Shown: in pieces, positions 8,249 through 17,268 of the stretch
Numbering within the stretch: position 1 is the stretch's first letter
Layout: every line of letters begins with the position of its first letter
From: a virus
Reading direction: 5' to 3' (one strand)
DNA length: 64,000 nt
Virus record (IMG/VR): IMGVR_UViG_3300020370_000002
Span: 1-64,000 of that record
Notes under the pieces: model-generated
Databases searched by the model: none
The model's input: the letters and a program-made list of their open reading frames with translations, nothing else
Told to the model about the DNA's origin: nothing
Made by a program: the position numbers and the translations under genes

Positions 8249-8700
8249 TGGCAAATGAAAGGCAGTATACCTCTCGAAGAGCAGGAATCACAACCGCATT
8301 AGCCAAAAAAATCGGTGAAATTGATGGGAGAGGATTATACCATCAATCAATTGCTGAAACAAGTCCTCGGTTAAAGTTTTGGGACGAAGTTGAAGAGTTT
8401 CCCGCAGTACATTTAAATGCAGGAGGTGAAACAAGGGAATACCAAACAGGAGGCTATAAAGATAGATTTTTGAATGTAACAGTTCGCTGTTATGTAAATC
8501 AAGAAGATTCAGTTACTGCTTTAGACGAGCTGCTAGAAGATGTAGAAACCGTAATAGAAGAAAATGGTAGGTTACAATACTTTGATAGAAATGGGCTAGA
8601 GCAGCATACTCAACAAATCACTATAGTTAGTATAGATACTGATGAAGGTGTACTAGATCCTCTAGGGGTAGGAGAAATACTTATAGAGGTTCGTTATTAG
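8248..8700 (+). CDS. Tail terminator or tail completion protein
   Basis: The 150-residue protein has the features of gpU-type tail terminators: a helical start, FPAVHLNAGGE near residue 50, a beta strand RFLNVTVRCYV and the C-terminal pattern DEGVLDPLGVGEILIEVRY. Such proteins cap the tail tube and join it to the head. It starts on a TAATG overlap and is directly followed by the tail tube gene. Confidence 0.75.
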   Translation: MANERQYTSRRAGITTALAKKIGEIDGRGLYHQSIAETSPRLKFWDEVEEFPAVHLNAGGETREYQTGGYKDRFLNVTVRCYVNQEDSVTALDELLEDVETVIEENGRLQYFDRNGLEQHTQQITIVSIDTDEGVLDPLGVGEILIEVRY

Positions 8701-8761
8701 AAAATACGGGCACGAACAAACGTTCACGACCCTGTCTTTTCAAGTTCATAGGAGATAATCC

Positions 8762-10429
8762 ATGGCACAACAACTATATTTTAGCCGTGATACGAGAATG
8801 TTCATACAATTTCGTAACGTTGCTGATAATACAGAGGCAGCTGCGAATTTAGGTAAGGGTGAACTGTGGGAAGTTCCCGTACTTGATGGATACAGCTTCT
8901 CGCAAACTACAAATACTTCTGAGATAACTCTCGCGGAAATGGAAAGTACAGCAGGTATCAGTAGACGAGGTCGTCGTATGTTTACAGACTCATTGGCACC
9001 TGCCGAATGGTCTTTTTCAACATATATTCGTCCTTTTGTATCTAAAGCTGGCTCTGCTACTCCTGCGGGAACGCGAGCAGCCTCTGATGCTACCGAAACC
9101 CATGCGGTAGAAGAGTGTTTGTGGGCAGCTATGTTTGGCGCAGATACTTATACAACAGGAAGTGGCTTTACCCGAGCTACAAACCCTGCGGTTTCGGGCG
9201 GTGAAGTTATTACACCAGCAGCCGCAACCTCGGTAATTAGTATTGCTGAATCTAACAGAGCGGCATTGACAGGTTTCACCATCTTTTTCGTAATTGATAC
9301 AGCTACTTCCAACCCTCTTGTATATCGTATGCCAGAAGCGGTTGTAAACGAAGTTTCTGTAGACTTTGATGTTGATGGTATTGCTACTCTTAACTGGAGC
9401 GGGTTTGCTAAAGAAATTCAAGATCATTCAGGCTCAGTTATTATTAATAGTGTTCGACCTACTGTAGGTAATGCAACTAAAGATGGTTCTACAATGGTTG
9501 TTGGTGACATCTTTATTGATACCGCCAATGCAGCAGGTAGAGCAATTCACTTAATTAAATCTTTGCCAGGAAGCGGCCAGCTTGGAACAGCAAATGTCAC
9601 CCAAGCAATCGATGAAGGTACTACTAGTACTAAGAACTTTATTCGAAACCGACTAACTTCTGTAGATATTGAAGCAGCAGACAACAGTGATAAAACTCCG
9701 ACAATTTTTCCAGGAAACTCTGTGTCAATTACAGGACTTACTAAAGCTAATCCTGCGGTTGCTACTGCAGCAGCACACGGATTTAAAGTGGGCGATGTAG
9801 TATTTATAACAGGTACTTGTGCAATAACGTCTGGAGGAACTGATGTTCTTCAAAATATTGCTCATACTATTACAGCAGTTGCTACTAATACATTTACTAT
9901 TGGTGCATTGAATACGTCCGCGGCTTCGGGGTCGTTTAGTGCAAGTAATCTAGTAGCATGTAATGGTAAGTACAGCCTTGTACTGACAGGTGGAAGTTTT
10001 ACACTTGGAAACAATGTAACATACTTAGTACCGGAAGAATTAGGTGCAATTAACAAGCCGCTCGAACACGTAACTGGAAACCGAGCTGCTACTGGTAACG
10101 CTACTTGTTACTTAACTCTGGAGGACGCAGATATTACGTCAGGTACTTCACGACAGTTCTTTAATGACTTAGTAGGTACTGGTGCAATGTCCAAAGTTGT
10201 GAACAAATTTAAAGTAACAATGGATATTGGTGGCGCAACTGCAGCAACTTCAGGTAGTAATGAACCTGCACTAAAGATTGCGTTCCCGACAGCACACATT
10301 GAAGTACCAACTCACTCGATAGAGGACGTTCTATCGCTAGAAACAAACTTTACCGCACTTCCGACAGACTTCGGAACAGCCGACGAAGTTAGTGCAATCA
10401 CCTACTTCCCAGTAGACGATTACGCATAA
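8762..10429 (+). CDS. Major tail tube protein with inserted domain
   Basis: The 555-residue protein begins like siphovirus tube proteins (SRDTRMFIQF, then VPVLDGYSFSQTTNTSEI). Tube proteins of this kind are usually about half as long. The extra length includes a segment near residues 315-385 (VSITGLTKANPAVATAAAHGF, GDVVFITGT, then TFTIGALNTS) that matches a small beta domain common in phage tail proteins, related to the E1 FCCH fold. Such domains probably decorate the tube surface. A strong terminator follows. Confidence 0.85.
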   Translation: MAQQLYFSRDTRMFIQFRNVADNTEAAANLGKGELWEVPVLDGYSFSQTTNTSEITLAEMESTAGISRRGRRMFTDSLAPAEWSFSTYIRPFVSKAGSATPAGTRAASDATETHAVEECLWAAMFGADTYTTGSGFTRATNPAVSGGEVITPAAATSVISIAESNRAALTGFTIFFVIDTATSNPLVYRMPEAVVNEVSVDFDVDGIATLNWSGFAKEIQDHSGSVIINSVRPTVGNATKDGSTMVVGDIFIDTANAAGRAIHLIKSLPGSGQLGTANVTQAIDEGTTSTKNFIRNRLTSVDIEAADNSDKTPTIFPGNSVSITGLTKANPAVATAAAHGFKVGDVVFITGTCAITSGGTDVLQNIAHTITAVATNTFTIGALNTSAASGSFSASNLVACNGKYSLVLTGGSFTLGNNVTYLVPEELGAINKPLEHVTGNRAATGNATCYLTLEDADITSGTSRQFFNDLVGTGAMSKVVNKFKVTMDIGGATAATSGSNEPALKIAFPTAHIEVPTHSIEDVLSLETNFTALPTDFGTADEVSAITYFPVDDYA

Positions 10430-10434
10430 AGGGG

Positions 10435-10457
10435 AAAGGGGCTTCGGCCCCTTTTTT
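10435..10457 (+). terminator. Intrinsic terminator after the tail tube gene
   Basis: Stem GGGGC (10438-10442), TTCG tetraloop and GCCCC (10447-10451) are followed by six T residues (10452-10457). It stops transcription from the tube gene just before a new promoter. Confidence 0.95.
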
Positions 10458-10480
10458 CACTCACCCTACAAAAATAATTC

Positions 10481-10509
10481 TTGACATTTATTGTCTTTTC
10501 CCGTATAAT
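10481..10509 (+). promoter_or_regulatory. Consensus promoter for the tape-measure operon
   Basis: TTGACA (10481-10486) and TATAAT (10504-10509) are 17 bp apart. The preceding AAAAATAATTC is shared with several other promoters in the window. It lies directly after the tube terminator, 29 bp before the ATG of the tail chaperone, which has an AAGGA site. Confidence 0.92.
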
Positions 10510-10538
10510 TTACTTTTATAAATAAGGATTTATCTAAA

Positions 10539-10982
10539 ATGACCGATACAAAAACAGCACCTAAGAAAGAGCCAGTTCCATTAAAGAGTCTAATGACTCC
10601 AAGCAAAACAATTACCTTTGATTATCCAGGGTATGAAGGTTTTACAGTAGATTTATGTTTTCTGGCAAGGGAAGGTCTTTTAAAACTTAGGAAAAAATGT
10701 TTATCAACACGGTGGGATAAAAAAACACGTCAACCCGTAGAAGAGTTAGATGATGATAAATTTTTAGTAGAATACTCAGCAGCAGTTATTAAAGGATGGA
10801 AAGGATTAAAATATTCATACTTAGAAGAGCTTCTTTTGGTGGATGTTTCTCAGTTTGATCCTGATGATGAACTGCCATATACACAAGACAATGCAGAAAC
10901 GTTAATGCAAAACGGGTCTGATTTTGATTCTTGGGTTACGGAAATGGTCGGTGACCTTGAAAATTTTACGAGGAACAAGTAG
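10539..10982 (+). CDS. Tail assembly chaperone, G-like product
   Basis: The 147-residue acidic protein lies just before the tape measure gene, as lambda gpG does. The stretch TFDYPGYEGFTVDLCFLAREG near 28-48 is typical of tail assembly chaperones, which hold the tape measure during tail assembly. It ends in NFTRNK at TAG 10980-10982. A slippery A AAT TTT site near its end lets some ribosomes continue into the downstream frame. Confidence 0.85.
   Translation: MTDTKTAPKKEPVPLKSLMTPSKTITFDYPGYEGFTVDLCFLAREGLLKLRKKCLSTRWDKKTRQPVEELDDDKFLVEYSAAVIKGWKGLKYSYLEELLLVDVSQFDPDDELPYTQDNAETLMQNGSDFDSWVTEMVGDLENFTRNK
10961..10967 (+). other. Programmed -1 frameshift site, A AAT TTT
   Basis: AAATTTT has the X XXY YYZ form in the frame of the G-like gene. 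The -1 frame is closed by TGA at 10958-10960 but open from 10961 to 11389, so slippage here makes one continuous GT-like protein. Both tRNAs can re-pair after the slip (AAT to AAA, TTT to TTT). The position, the shift direction and the gene order match the conserved lambda G/GT mechanism. Confidence 0.88.
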
Positions 10983-11389
10983 CAGAAATAATTAAGCTAC
11001 TTGAGCGTTATGTAAATGAGGCATCAACTATTGATGTAGAAAAGTACCTACGTATATGTGAACAGCTAGGTGAAGAACCTGACCCAAAAAGAATGCCACT
11101 TGAAGCCTCTGCTTTTCCAGAGGAAGTTCAAATGGCATTTTTTATGTCTGATTTAGTTTCAGAAAGATGGGAGGGAATGTCTGGTACTTACATGGGGAAA
11201 AACTGGATAGAAACAGACCAACTGTTTAGTCTATATGAAATTGACAATCCTCAAGAAATTTTATACTTCATGAAGATATATGATAGTTTTATTCAAAAGA
11301 AACGAATGGAAGAGCAAGAGAGAAGACGTAAAAAAGACGAACGAAAAAGCGGTGGAGGTAAAACTTACACCCATAATGTGCAGGGATAA
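10967..11389 (+). CDS. T domain of the tail assembly chaperone (made by -1 frameshift)
   Basis: The frame is open from the slip site and reads YEEQVAEIIKLLERY and onward, with no start codon or ribosome binding site of its own needed; the first internal ATG is at 11093. The fused GT-like product would be 283 residues (143 from the 0 frame plus 140). The tail end is charged and coiled-coil-like with QKKRMEEQERRRKKDE, suitable for binding the tape measure. Its stop overlaps the tape measure ATG (TAATG). Confidence 0.85.
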   Translation, partial: YEEQVAEIIKLLERYVNEASTIDVEKYLRICEQLGEEPDPKRMPLEASAFPEEVQMAFFMSDLVSERWEGMSGTYMGKNWIETDQLFSLYEIDNPQEILYFMKIYDSFIQKKRMEEQERRRKKDERKSGGGKTYTHNVQG

Positions 11390-14300
11390 TGGCAAAAGAT
11401 AAGGTCACAGTAGACGTAAAGGTAGATGATAAGGGCACTACCAAAAAAGTTGGTTTAGGTGCTCAAGGTGCTGCAGACGGCTTAGAAAGAATGGGCAGAG
11501 CTGCTCAAACTTCAGACCGAAGATTAAAAGGTGCTGCACAAACTTCTGCAAACTCTACGAAAAACAATGCAAAAATGATGCAAGGCATATCGGGAGGTCT
11601 TGTTCCCGCCTATGCAACTCTTGCAGCTAATGTCTTTGCCCTGACTGCGGCATTTAATTTCTTTAAACGAGCGGCAGATGTCGCAAACTTAGAGAAGAGT
11701 CAAAAATCTTTTGCAGCCAGTACAGGTACTGCAATGGGTACTCTAACAAAAAGATTACAAGAAGCATCAGGAGGAATGCTGGGCTTTAGAGAAGCAGCTG
11801 CAGCAACTGCTATTGGAGTTGCAAAAGGTTTCTCAGGCAAGCAAATGGAAGATTTAGCTGTTGGAGCACAAAAAGCTTCTGCAGCATTAGGCGTTGGTTT
11901 CGAGGATGCTTTTGATAGACTTGTTCGAGGTGCATCAAAAGCAGAACCAGAACTTTTAGACGAATTAGGTATAACATTAAGACTTGAAGAAGCAACGCAA
12001 CGATATGGAGAAGCCATAGGAAAAAATGCAAAAGATTTAACAACTTTTGAGAGAAGCCAAGCAGTATTACTCGAAACTCAACGACAGTTAAATGAACAGT
12101 TTGGAGAGGCAGATGCAATTCAAAATCCCTATGTTAGACTTCAAAAAACCTTCGAAGAAATAGTAAAGCAAGTTACTGAATTTTTTCTTCCTGCATTTAA
12201 TACTCTTGCAAATTTCTTAGCTGAAAACGCAAAATTAGCTGCTGTAATTTTTGGCCTATTAGCGGCTTCAATAATTAAAAGCATTCCCGGTGTACAAGAA
12301 CTAACCGATAAAGTATTAGATTTTGGAAAGGGTTCTAGCGCAGGCGTAATGGATGCTATAGATGACTGGTCCGCCTATAATGCGAAGCTAAAGGAAACGA
12401 AAAGAACTCTAGCGGATATTAAAGACAAAGCTTTAAAGAAAACCACTGGAATTGCAAAGCAGCTTGTTGAAGGAGGAAGCAAAAGTAAAATAGTAGGAAA
12501 AGTAGCAAGAGGCGAAACGCTAGGAAGAGGAGACGCAAAAAAACTACAAGCAGCCTTGGACAGAGCAGAGGCACAATATAAAAAGCACGGTAAAATTGTA
12601 AGTGGAATTTTTAAAGGAGAAGATATAAAAAGATTTAAGCATTTTAAATCTTCTTTTGAGCAAAGTCAAAGAACCTCAAGAACCTTTTTTCAAGTTTTAC
12701 AGTCGGGTTACGGAAAGGCAACACGAGGAACAAAAATACTCGGAAAAAGTATTAAAACAGCAATTATTGCTCCTTATCGTCTAGCGACCAAAGTAGCAAG
12801 AGGAGCTGCGAAAGCTTTTAGTATGGCTGGAAAAGCTACTGTAGTTCTTGCTGTAGTTGGTACAGTTTTAACTGGCTTAAAACAAATGGCTGAAGCACCT
12901 GCAACTGTGCTTAAGAATTTTATAAGCTTTATAGCTGGTATAGCAAAGGGCGTACAGTTTGGTGTTAATCTTGTTATCGACGGTATAAATGCTTTACTTA
13001 ATAAACTCCCTGATAGAGTTAAAAAGTTAATTGGTTTAGAAGAAGGCGAAGTTTTTATAGGACAAGTTACTTTTGCAGACGGTTTAGAGCAGCGATTACT
13101 TGAAATGGATATGGTTGCGGGTAAACTAAAAGAGTTTGAAAAAATTGAAGAAGCAAATGATGCTATAAAAGCAGTTGATAAAAACTTAGAAAATCTTAAG
13201 GAAACAGCAGAGACGGCAGGAGAAGACTTAAAAAATGCTCTTAAAGGTATAGCTAAGCTGCCTGCGGGTGCAAAAAGAGATCTGGTAAAAGCAACCACTA
13301 TAAGTACTCTTCAAATAGCGGAGCAAGTAAAAGAAGCGCAAGATAAATCCTTTAGTCCTCAGCAACGAAAAGAAGCCTTAGAGAATGTAGTAAAAGGACT
13401 TAAAGAGGAGCAGCTAAAAGCACTTGGTCTCGACATTGTACAAGCAATCAGAGATGGAAACTCAGCCCTAATAGAAGGTATCGAAATTGAAAATAGAGAT
13501 TTTGCAGCAAAAACTAATGCTTTTAGTGATGCTTTAAACAACTTAAGTCAACTGTCTGGGAAGACAAAAAGCCAACAATTAGAGTTCTTGGAGGTTTTAA
13601 GAGACCAAGGTATAGAGCTGATAGAAACAGCAGAGAGAACTGGTAAATTAACCGATGCTCAGAAAGACTTAGATAAGGTTTTCGGTAACACTGGGGGATT
13701 AGAAGCTTACATTGATCGTTTAAGAGCAGCCAGAGATGAGCTTGAAAGAATAGACAACAAACTGCAAGAAATAGCACTGAGGGCGCTTCGACGAGAAGGA
13801 ACGTTTCTTCCTAAAGGCTATAACGACTTCTTGTCACAGCAGGATACGATAGATAAAGCTCAAGCCGAGGCCGACAGGGCCATGCAGAACCTTAGAGACG
13901 CACAAGCCGACGAAAGAATGTTTCAAGAAGATCCCGGATCTCGAACTAAATTATTTGGGGGTAAAACTCTGGACGACATGTCGGACGCCACCAAGAAAGC
14001 AGAACAAGAGGCAGACACTTTAAATGCGAAACTAGTAAAAACTCAAAAAGAAATGAGTACTATTGGTCAAATTGGACAAGTAGTTACTGATGGTCTCTAT
14101 AAAGGTTTTGAGGATGCTTTTGCCGGTCTAATTGATGGAACTAGAAGCGCAAAAGACGCTTTTAAAGACATGGCAAAAAGTATGTTAACCATGATAGCAC
14201 AACTTATTAGTAGGATGCTAGTAGCTCAAGCTTTGACAGCGTTATTAGGCGGCTTCATGGGTGCTTCGGCAAGTCCTTCTTTAGGGATGACTGATATGCC

Positions 14301-14679
14301 GCAACTAGACCCTGGTTTGATGTACGCAAGGGGTGGAGGTATTTTTGAGCCAGACCACGGCAGAGGTTATCGTAGAGGTGGAATTGCACGGGGACGAGAT
14401 GCAGGCTACCCCGCAATGTTACACGGTACAGAAGCAGTAATACCTTTAGGACAAAATAAACATATTCCTGTTGAAATGAAAGGCGGAGGGGGAATGGGAA
14501 CACAAAATAATGTCTCTATTAATGTAAATATTGATAAGAATGGAAATAGTGACGAAACCAGCACTTCCGACAGCACTCAAGGCGAAACTTTAGGTAAAGC
14601 AGTATCAAGAGCTGTACAAGAAGAATTACAGTATCAAAAACGTTCAGGGGGCATTCTTAACCCTTATGGAGTATCATAA
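11389..14679 (+). CDS. Tape measure protein
   Basis: The 1096-residue protein sets tail length. It has an N-terminal segment rich in Ala, long helical regions, hydrophobic stretches near residues 70-90, 280-300 and 480-530, and a Gly-rich C-terminal region near 975-1030 with AMLHGTEAVIPL, a motif found at the end of many tape measures. With the usual 0.15 nm per residue, tail length would be about 160 nm. It directly follows the chaperone pair and is coupled to gpM by TAATG. Confidence 0.95.
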   Translation: MAKDKVTVDVKVDDKGTTKKVGLGAQGAADGLERMGRAAQTSDRRLKGAAQTSANSTKNNAKMMQGISGGLVPAYATLAANVFALTAAFNFFKRAADVANLEKSQKSFAASTGTAMGTLTKRLQEASGGMLGFREAAAATAIGVAKGFSGKQMEDLAVGAQKASAALGVGFEDAFDRLVRGASKAEPELLDELGITLRLEEATQRYGEAIGKNAKDLTTFERSQAVLLETQRQLNEQFGEADAIQNPYVRLQKTFEEIVKQVTEFFLPAFNTLANFLAENAKLAAVIFGLLAASIIKSIPGVQELTDKVLDFGKGSSAGVMDAIDDWSAYNAKLKETKRTLADIKDKALKKTTGIAKQLVEGGSKSKIVGKVARGETLGRGDAKKLQAALDRAEAQYKKHGKIVSGIFKGEDIKRFKHFKSSFEQSQRTSRTFFQVLQSGYGKATRGTKILGKSIKTAIIAPYRLATKVARGAAKAFSMAGKATVVLAVVGTVLTGLKQMAEAPATVLKNFISFIAGIAKGVQFGVNLVIDGINALLNKLPDRVKKLIGLEEGEVFIGQVTFADGLEQRLLEMDMVAGKLKEFEKIEEANDAIKAVDKNLENLKETAETAGEDLKNALKGIAKLPAGAKRDLVKATTISTLQIAEQVKEAQDKSFSPQQRKEALENVVKGLKEEQLKALGLDIVQAIRDGNSALIEGIEIENRDFAAKTNAFSDALNNLSQLSGKTKSQQLEFLEVLRDQGIELIETAERTGKLTDAQKDLDKVFGNTGGLEAYIDRLRAARDELERIDNKLQEIALRALRREGTFLPKGYNDFLSQQDTIDKAQAEADRAMQNLRDAQADERMFQEDPGSRTKLFGGKTLDDMSDATKKAEQEADTLNAKLVKTQKEMSTIGQIGQVVTDGLYKGFEDAFAGLIDGTRSAKDAFKDMAKSMLTMIAQLISRMLVAQALTALLGGFMGASASPSLGMTDMPQLDPGLMYARGGGIFEPDHGRGYRRGGIARGRDAGYPAMLHGTEAVIPLGQNKHIPVEMKGGGGMGTQNNVSINVNIDKNGNSDETSTSDSTQGETLGKAVSRAVQEELQYQKRSGGILNPYGVS

Positions 14680-15281
14680 TGGCTATAGGATTTATAGCAA
14701 CAAATATTACTGCAACAAAAGTAGTCCCAGATAAGTCATTAACTCAATCAAGTTCTCCTAAAATATTGAGGTCTGATTTTGGTGATGGGTATTCACAAAG
14801 AGTCGTAGATGGAATAAATTCAATTACGGAAACTTATAGTTTATCTTTTACAAATAGAACAAAAGCAGAAGCAGATGATATAATAGCATTTTTTAATTCA
14901 ACTAAAGGGGTTACCTCTTTTGAGTTCACTTATCCTGATACTAATTCAACTAGTACAGCAACAGCTGTAACAGCATCTAGTGTAAGCAGCAGCACATCAA
15001 TTGTACTTACTAATGTTCCTGGTAATAATCTAAATATAAGTCCTAATGCATCGATTACAGGAACAGGAGTTACAACAGGTCCTGCACCCACTGTGGAGAG
15101 CATATCCGGAACAGCTTTAGTTGTAAATACAGCACAGAATATCAATAGCGGGGTAACTTTAACTTTTACAAATCCAAATGAAAGAACAATAAAAGTGATT
15201 GCATCAAATTGGAATCTTCTTTTTAATAATGCTAATCATTACTCTGTAACTACTTCACTTGAGAGAGTATACGAACCATGA
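14679..15281 (+). CDS. Minor tail protein, lambda gpM-like
   Basis: The 200-residue protein has the gpM signature: SSPKILRSDFGDGYSQRV at about residues 26-43, then TETYSLSFTNRT and the C-terminal NWNLLFNNANHYSVTTSLERV. Lambda gpM is about 110 residues. The excess is an inserted Ser/Thr-rich beta segment (about 85-165) that splits the family in two. It acts in the tail tip between tape measure and gpL. Confidence 0.85.
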   Translation: MAIGFIATNITATKVVPDKSLTQSSSPKILRSDFGDGYSQRVVDGINSITETYSLSFTNRTKAEADDIIAFFNSTKGVTSFEFTYPDTNSTSTATAVTASSVSSSTSIVLTNVPGNNLNISPNASITGTGVTTGPAPTVESISGTALVVNTAQNINSGVTLTFTNPNERTIKVIASNWNLLFNNANHYSVTTSLERVYEP

Positions 15282-16567
15282 GCGATACAATAGCAACAGA
15301 TGCCCAGTCTTTAGAAGTAACAACTGGACTCATAGATCTTTATGAAATAGAGATAGGCACAGGTACTAATAATACTTTATATTTTTATGGTGGAAAAGAC
15401 TTAGAGAATGGGGACGCAAATAAAGACGTAATTTTTGACGGTAATACTTATATCGGACTTCCTATAGTGGTGGAGGGTATCGAGAAAAAAGCCGACGGAG
15501 CCATGGCTCGTCCTACAATGGTTGTTGCAAATATAGAAAGTATTGTAAAAACCGGAGCAGACTTTAAAACTGAAATGGAAGACGGTACTTGGGACTCTAT
15601 TTGGAATGGAGAGATAGTTAACGCAGCCAATTTTAAAATGGAAACTTTAATTGGGCAGAGAGTAACAAGAAGAAGAACCTTTGAAAAATATACAGGAAGT
15701 GGAGTGAGCCCTTACGAGTTTCCAAAAGAAACATTCATTATTGATAGAATAAGTAACAAGACTTTGTTATTTGTAGAGCTAGAACTATCTTCTCCGATGG
15801 ACTTAGCAGGTACTCGTATCCCAAGAAGAGCCGTTATAGGTAAATACTGTCCTTGGGTTTATCAAGCATATGATAAAACAAATAAAAAAAGTGGGTGTTT
15901 TTGGAAAGTAAACGGGCAGATAAGAGACGCAAATAACACGTATACTTATTATTTTACCGGCGATGATGAGCCTATAGTAAATGCTGCTCTTCTAACAGGA
16001 AGCACGAATGATTTTTGGAAGGGGGCTTACAGCAGCTCTACTTCTTATGCTAAGGGTGACTATGTGTCTCAGACTGTTGCTCAAACAGACAGAAATACAG
16101 GTAGTTCTTATAATGAAACACTTTTTTGGAGATCCGAAGCAGCAAGCAATCAAGGAAACACACCTAGTACAGCAAGCGCAACTTGGCAGCAAGTAAGAAC
16201 TTTTACTGCTTGGAGTAATTCAACCTCTTATACTATAAATAATGAATCTCCTTTTCCTGATTTTAAGAAAAATCCTTACGTTTCTTATGGGGATGGTACG
16301 GGAAATCATAGTGAAACAGACCCTACTGTTACTATTTGGAGGGCTATTGCTCCAAGTACTAATGTTGCACCAGGAACAGACCCGTCTGTTTGGGTAAGAG
16401 GTGATGTTTGTGGAAAGTTGTTAAAGTCTTGCAAAATACGATATCAAGCAGTTCCTAGAATGACTGGAAACAGCTATGATTTGGGTAGCTCAATTATACA
16501 CGCAGAGCTAAATAGCTCTTCTGCGTTACCTTTTGGAGGTTTTCCAGGGAGCAGGAAGTTTAGATAA
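15278..16567 (+). CDS. Minor tail protein, lambda gpL-like, with Fe-S cysteines
   Basis: The 429-residue protein matches gpL in order and in its C-terminal motif. Four cysteines are kept: Cys191 (GKYCPW), Cys207 (SGCFW), Cys378 and Cys385 (CGKLLKSCKIRY). Lambda gpL binds a [4Fe-4S] cluster with four cysteines ending in the same C-x6-C spacing. Here about 170 residues are inserted between the second and third cysteine. The phage's own IscU and IscA genes make cluster loading of this protein an attractive idea. Cluster binding is inferred from the motif. Confidence 0.88.
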   Translation: MSDTIATDAQSLEVTTGLIDLYEIEIGTGTNNTLYFYGGKDLENGDANKDVIFDGNTYIGLPIVVEGIEKKADGAMARPTMVVANIESIVKTGADFKTEMEDGTWDSIWNGEIVNAANFKMETLIGQRVTRRRTFEKYTGSGVSPYEFPKETFIIDRISNKTLLFVELELSSPMDLAGTRIPRRAVIGKYCPWVYQAYDKTNKKSGCFWKVNGQIRDANNTYTYYFTGDDEPIVNAALLTGSTNDFWKGAYSSSTSYAKGDYVSQTVAQTDRNTGSSYNETLFWRSEAASNQGNTPSTASATWQQVRTFTAWSNSTSYTINNESPFPDFKKNPYVSYGDGTGNHSETDPTVTIWRAIAPSTNVAPGTDPSVWVRGDVCGKLLKSCKIRYQAVPRMTGNSYDLGSSIIHAELNSSSALPFGGFPGSRKFR

Positions 16568-17268
16568 TGAATTTAGAAGAAATTGAAGAACATTTTAAAA
16601 AAGAATATCCAAGAGAAGGCTGTGGAGTTTTATCTGTTGTAAAAGGAAAGAAAAAGTTTTTTCCTTGCACAAACGTCGCAGAAGAAGATAAAGATTTTAT
16701 AATTGATTCAAATGAATATATAAAACTTCTTCGTACCACAGATATTATTGGAATAGTACATAGTCATCCTGATGCTTCATCAGAGCCATCAGAGTCAGAT
16801 AAAAAACAGTGCAATGCTTTAGGGATACCTTATTATATATTTAGCTATCCTGAAATGGACCTTACAGTGGTTGAGCCAGAAAAAAATCTTACAGATCTGT
16901 ATGGAAGAGAATATGAATTTGGTGTACTAGATTGTTTTGAGGCTATGAGAGACTATTTAAAGTCTAAAGGAATAGAAATACCTCCAAGAGCCTTATTTGA
17001 AGATGATTGGTGGGAAAAAGGAGAACTTGATTACTTCTCCGCAGAAGTAATAAAAGATTGGGGCGGACAGCCCATTGACATAAACTCAGATCTACAAGAA
17101 AATGATGTTCTTATATTTAAAGTAGAAGCAGAGAGAAACAACCATTGTGGAGTTTATTTAGGAAACGATATATTTTATCATCATGCAGTAAATAGGTTAT
17201 CTTGTAGAGAAAATATATATCCTTTTTGGCATAAGTATTTAATAGGAGCGTATAGATATGTTGCGTAA
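16567..17268 (+). CDS. Tail tip protease/peptidase, lambda gpK-like (JAB + NlpC/P60)
   Basis: The 233-residue protein has two catalytic domains. Residues 1-105 are a JAB/MPN metalloprotease with Glu17 and the JAMM motif HSHP (65-68), Ser75 and Asp78. Residues 110-233 are an NlpC/P60 peptidase with Cys123 in LDCFEAM and a His in NHCGVYLGND near 196. gpK-type proteins take part in tail tip assembly and may cut peptidoglycan during DNA entry. It overlaps the gpI-like gene by 11 bp. Confidence 0.93.
   Translation: MNLEEIEEHFKKEYPREGCGVLSVVKGKKKFFPCTNVAEEDKDFIIDSNEYIKLLRTTDIIGIVHSHPDASSEPSESDKKQCNALGIPYYIFSYPEMDLTVVEPEKNLTDLYGREYEFGVLDCFEAMRDYLKSKGIEIPPRALFEDDWWEKGELDYFSAEVIKDWGGQPIDINSDLQENDVLIFKVEAERNNHCGVYLGNDIFYHHAVNRLSCRENIYPFWHKYLIGAYRYVA

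Noticed and set aside
8700-8762. Possible terminator between tail terminator and tail tube genes
   Set aside because: GGG...CCC with GAAC/GTTC inside is interrupted by mismatches and followed only by TGTCTTTT; too weak to call.
11093-11389. Independent 98-residue gene starting at ATG 11093
   Set aside because: No ribosome binding site is seen and the frame is open back to the slippery site, so it is better explained as the T part of a frameshift product.
12774-13298. Antisense frame of 174 codons inside the tape measure gene
   Set aside because: It is a shadow of a clear tape measure; composition is Ser/Ala/Phe-rich and no start signal is present.
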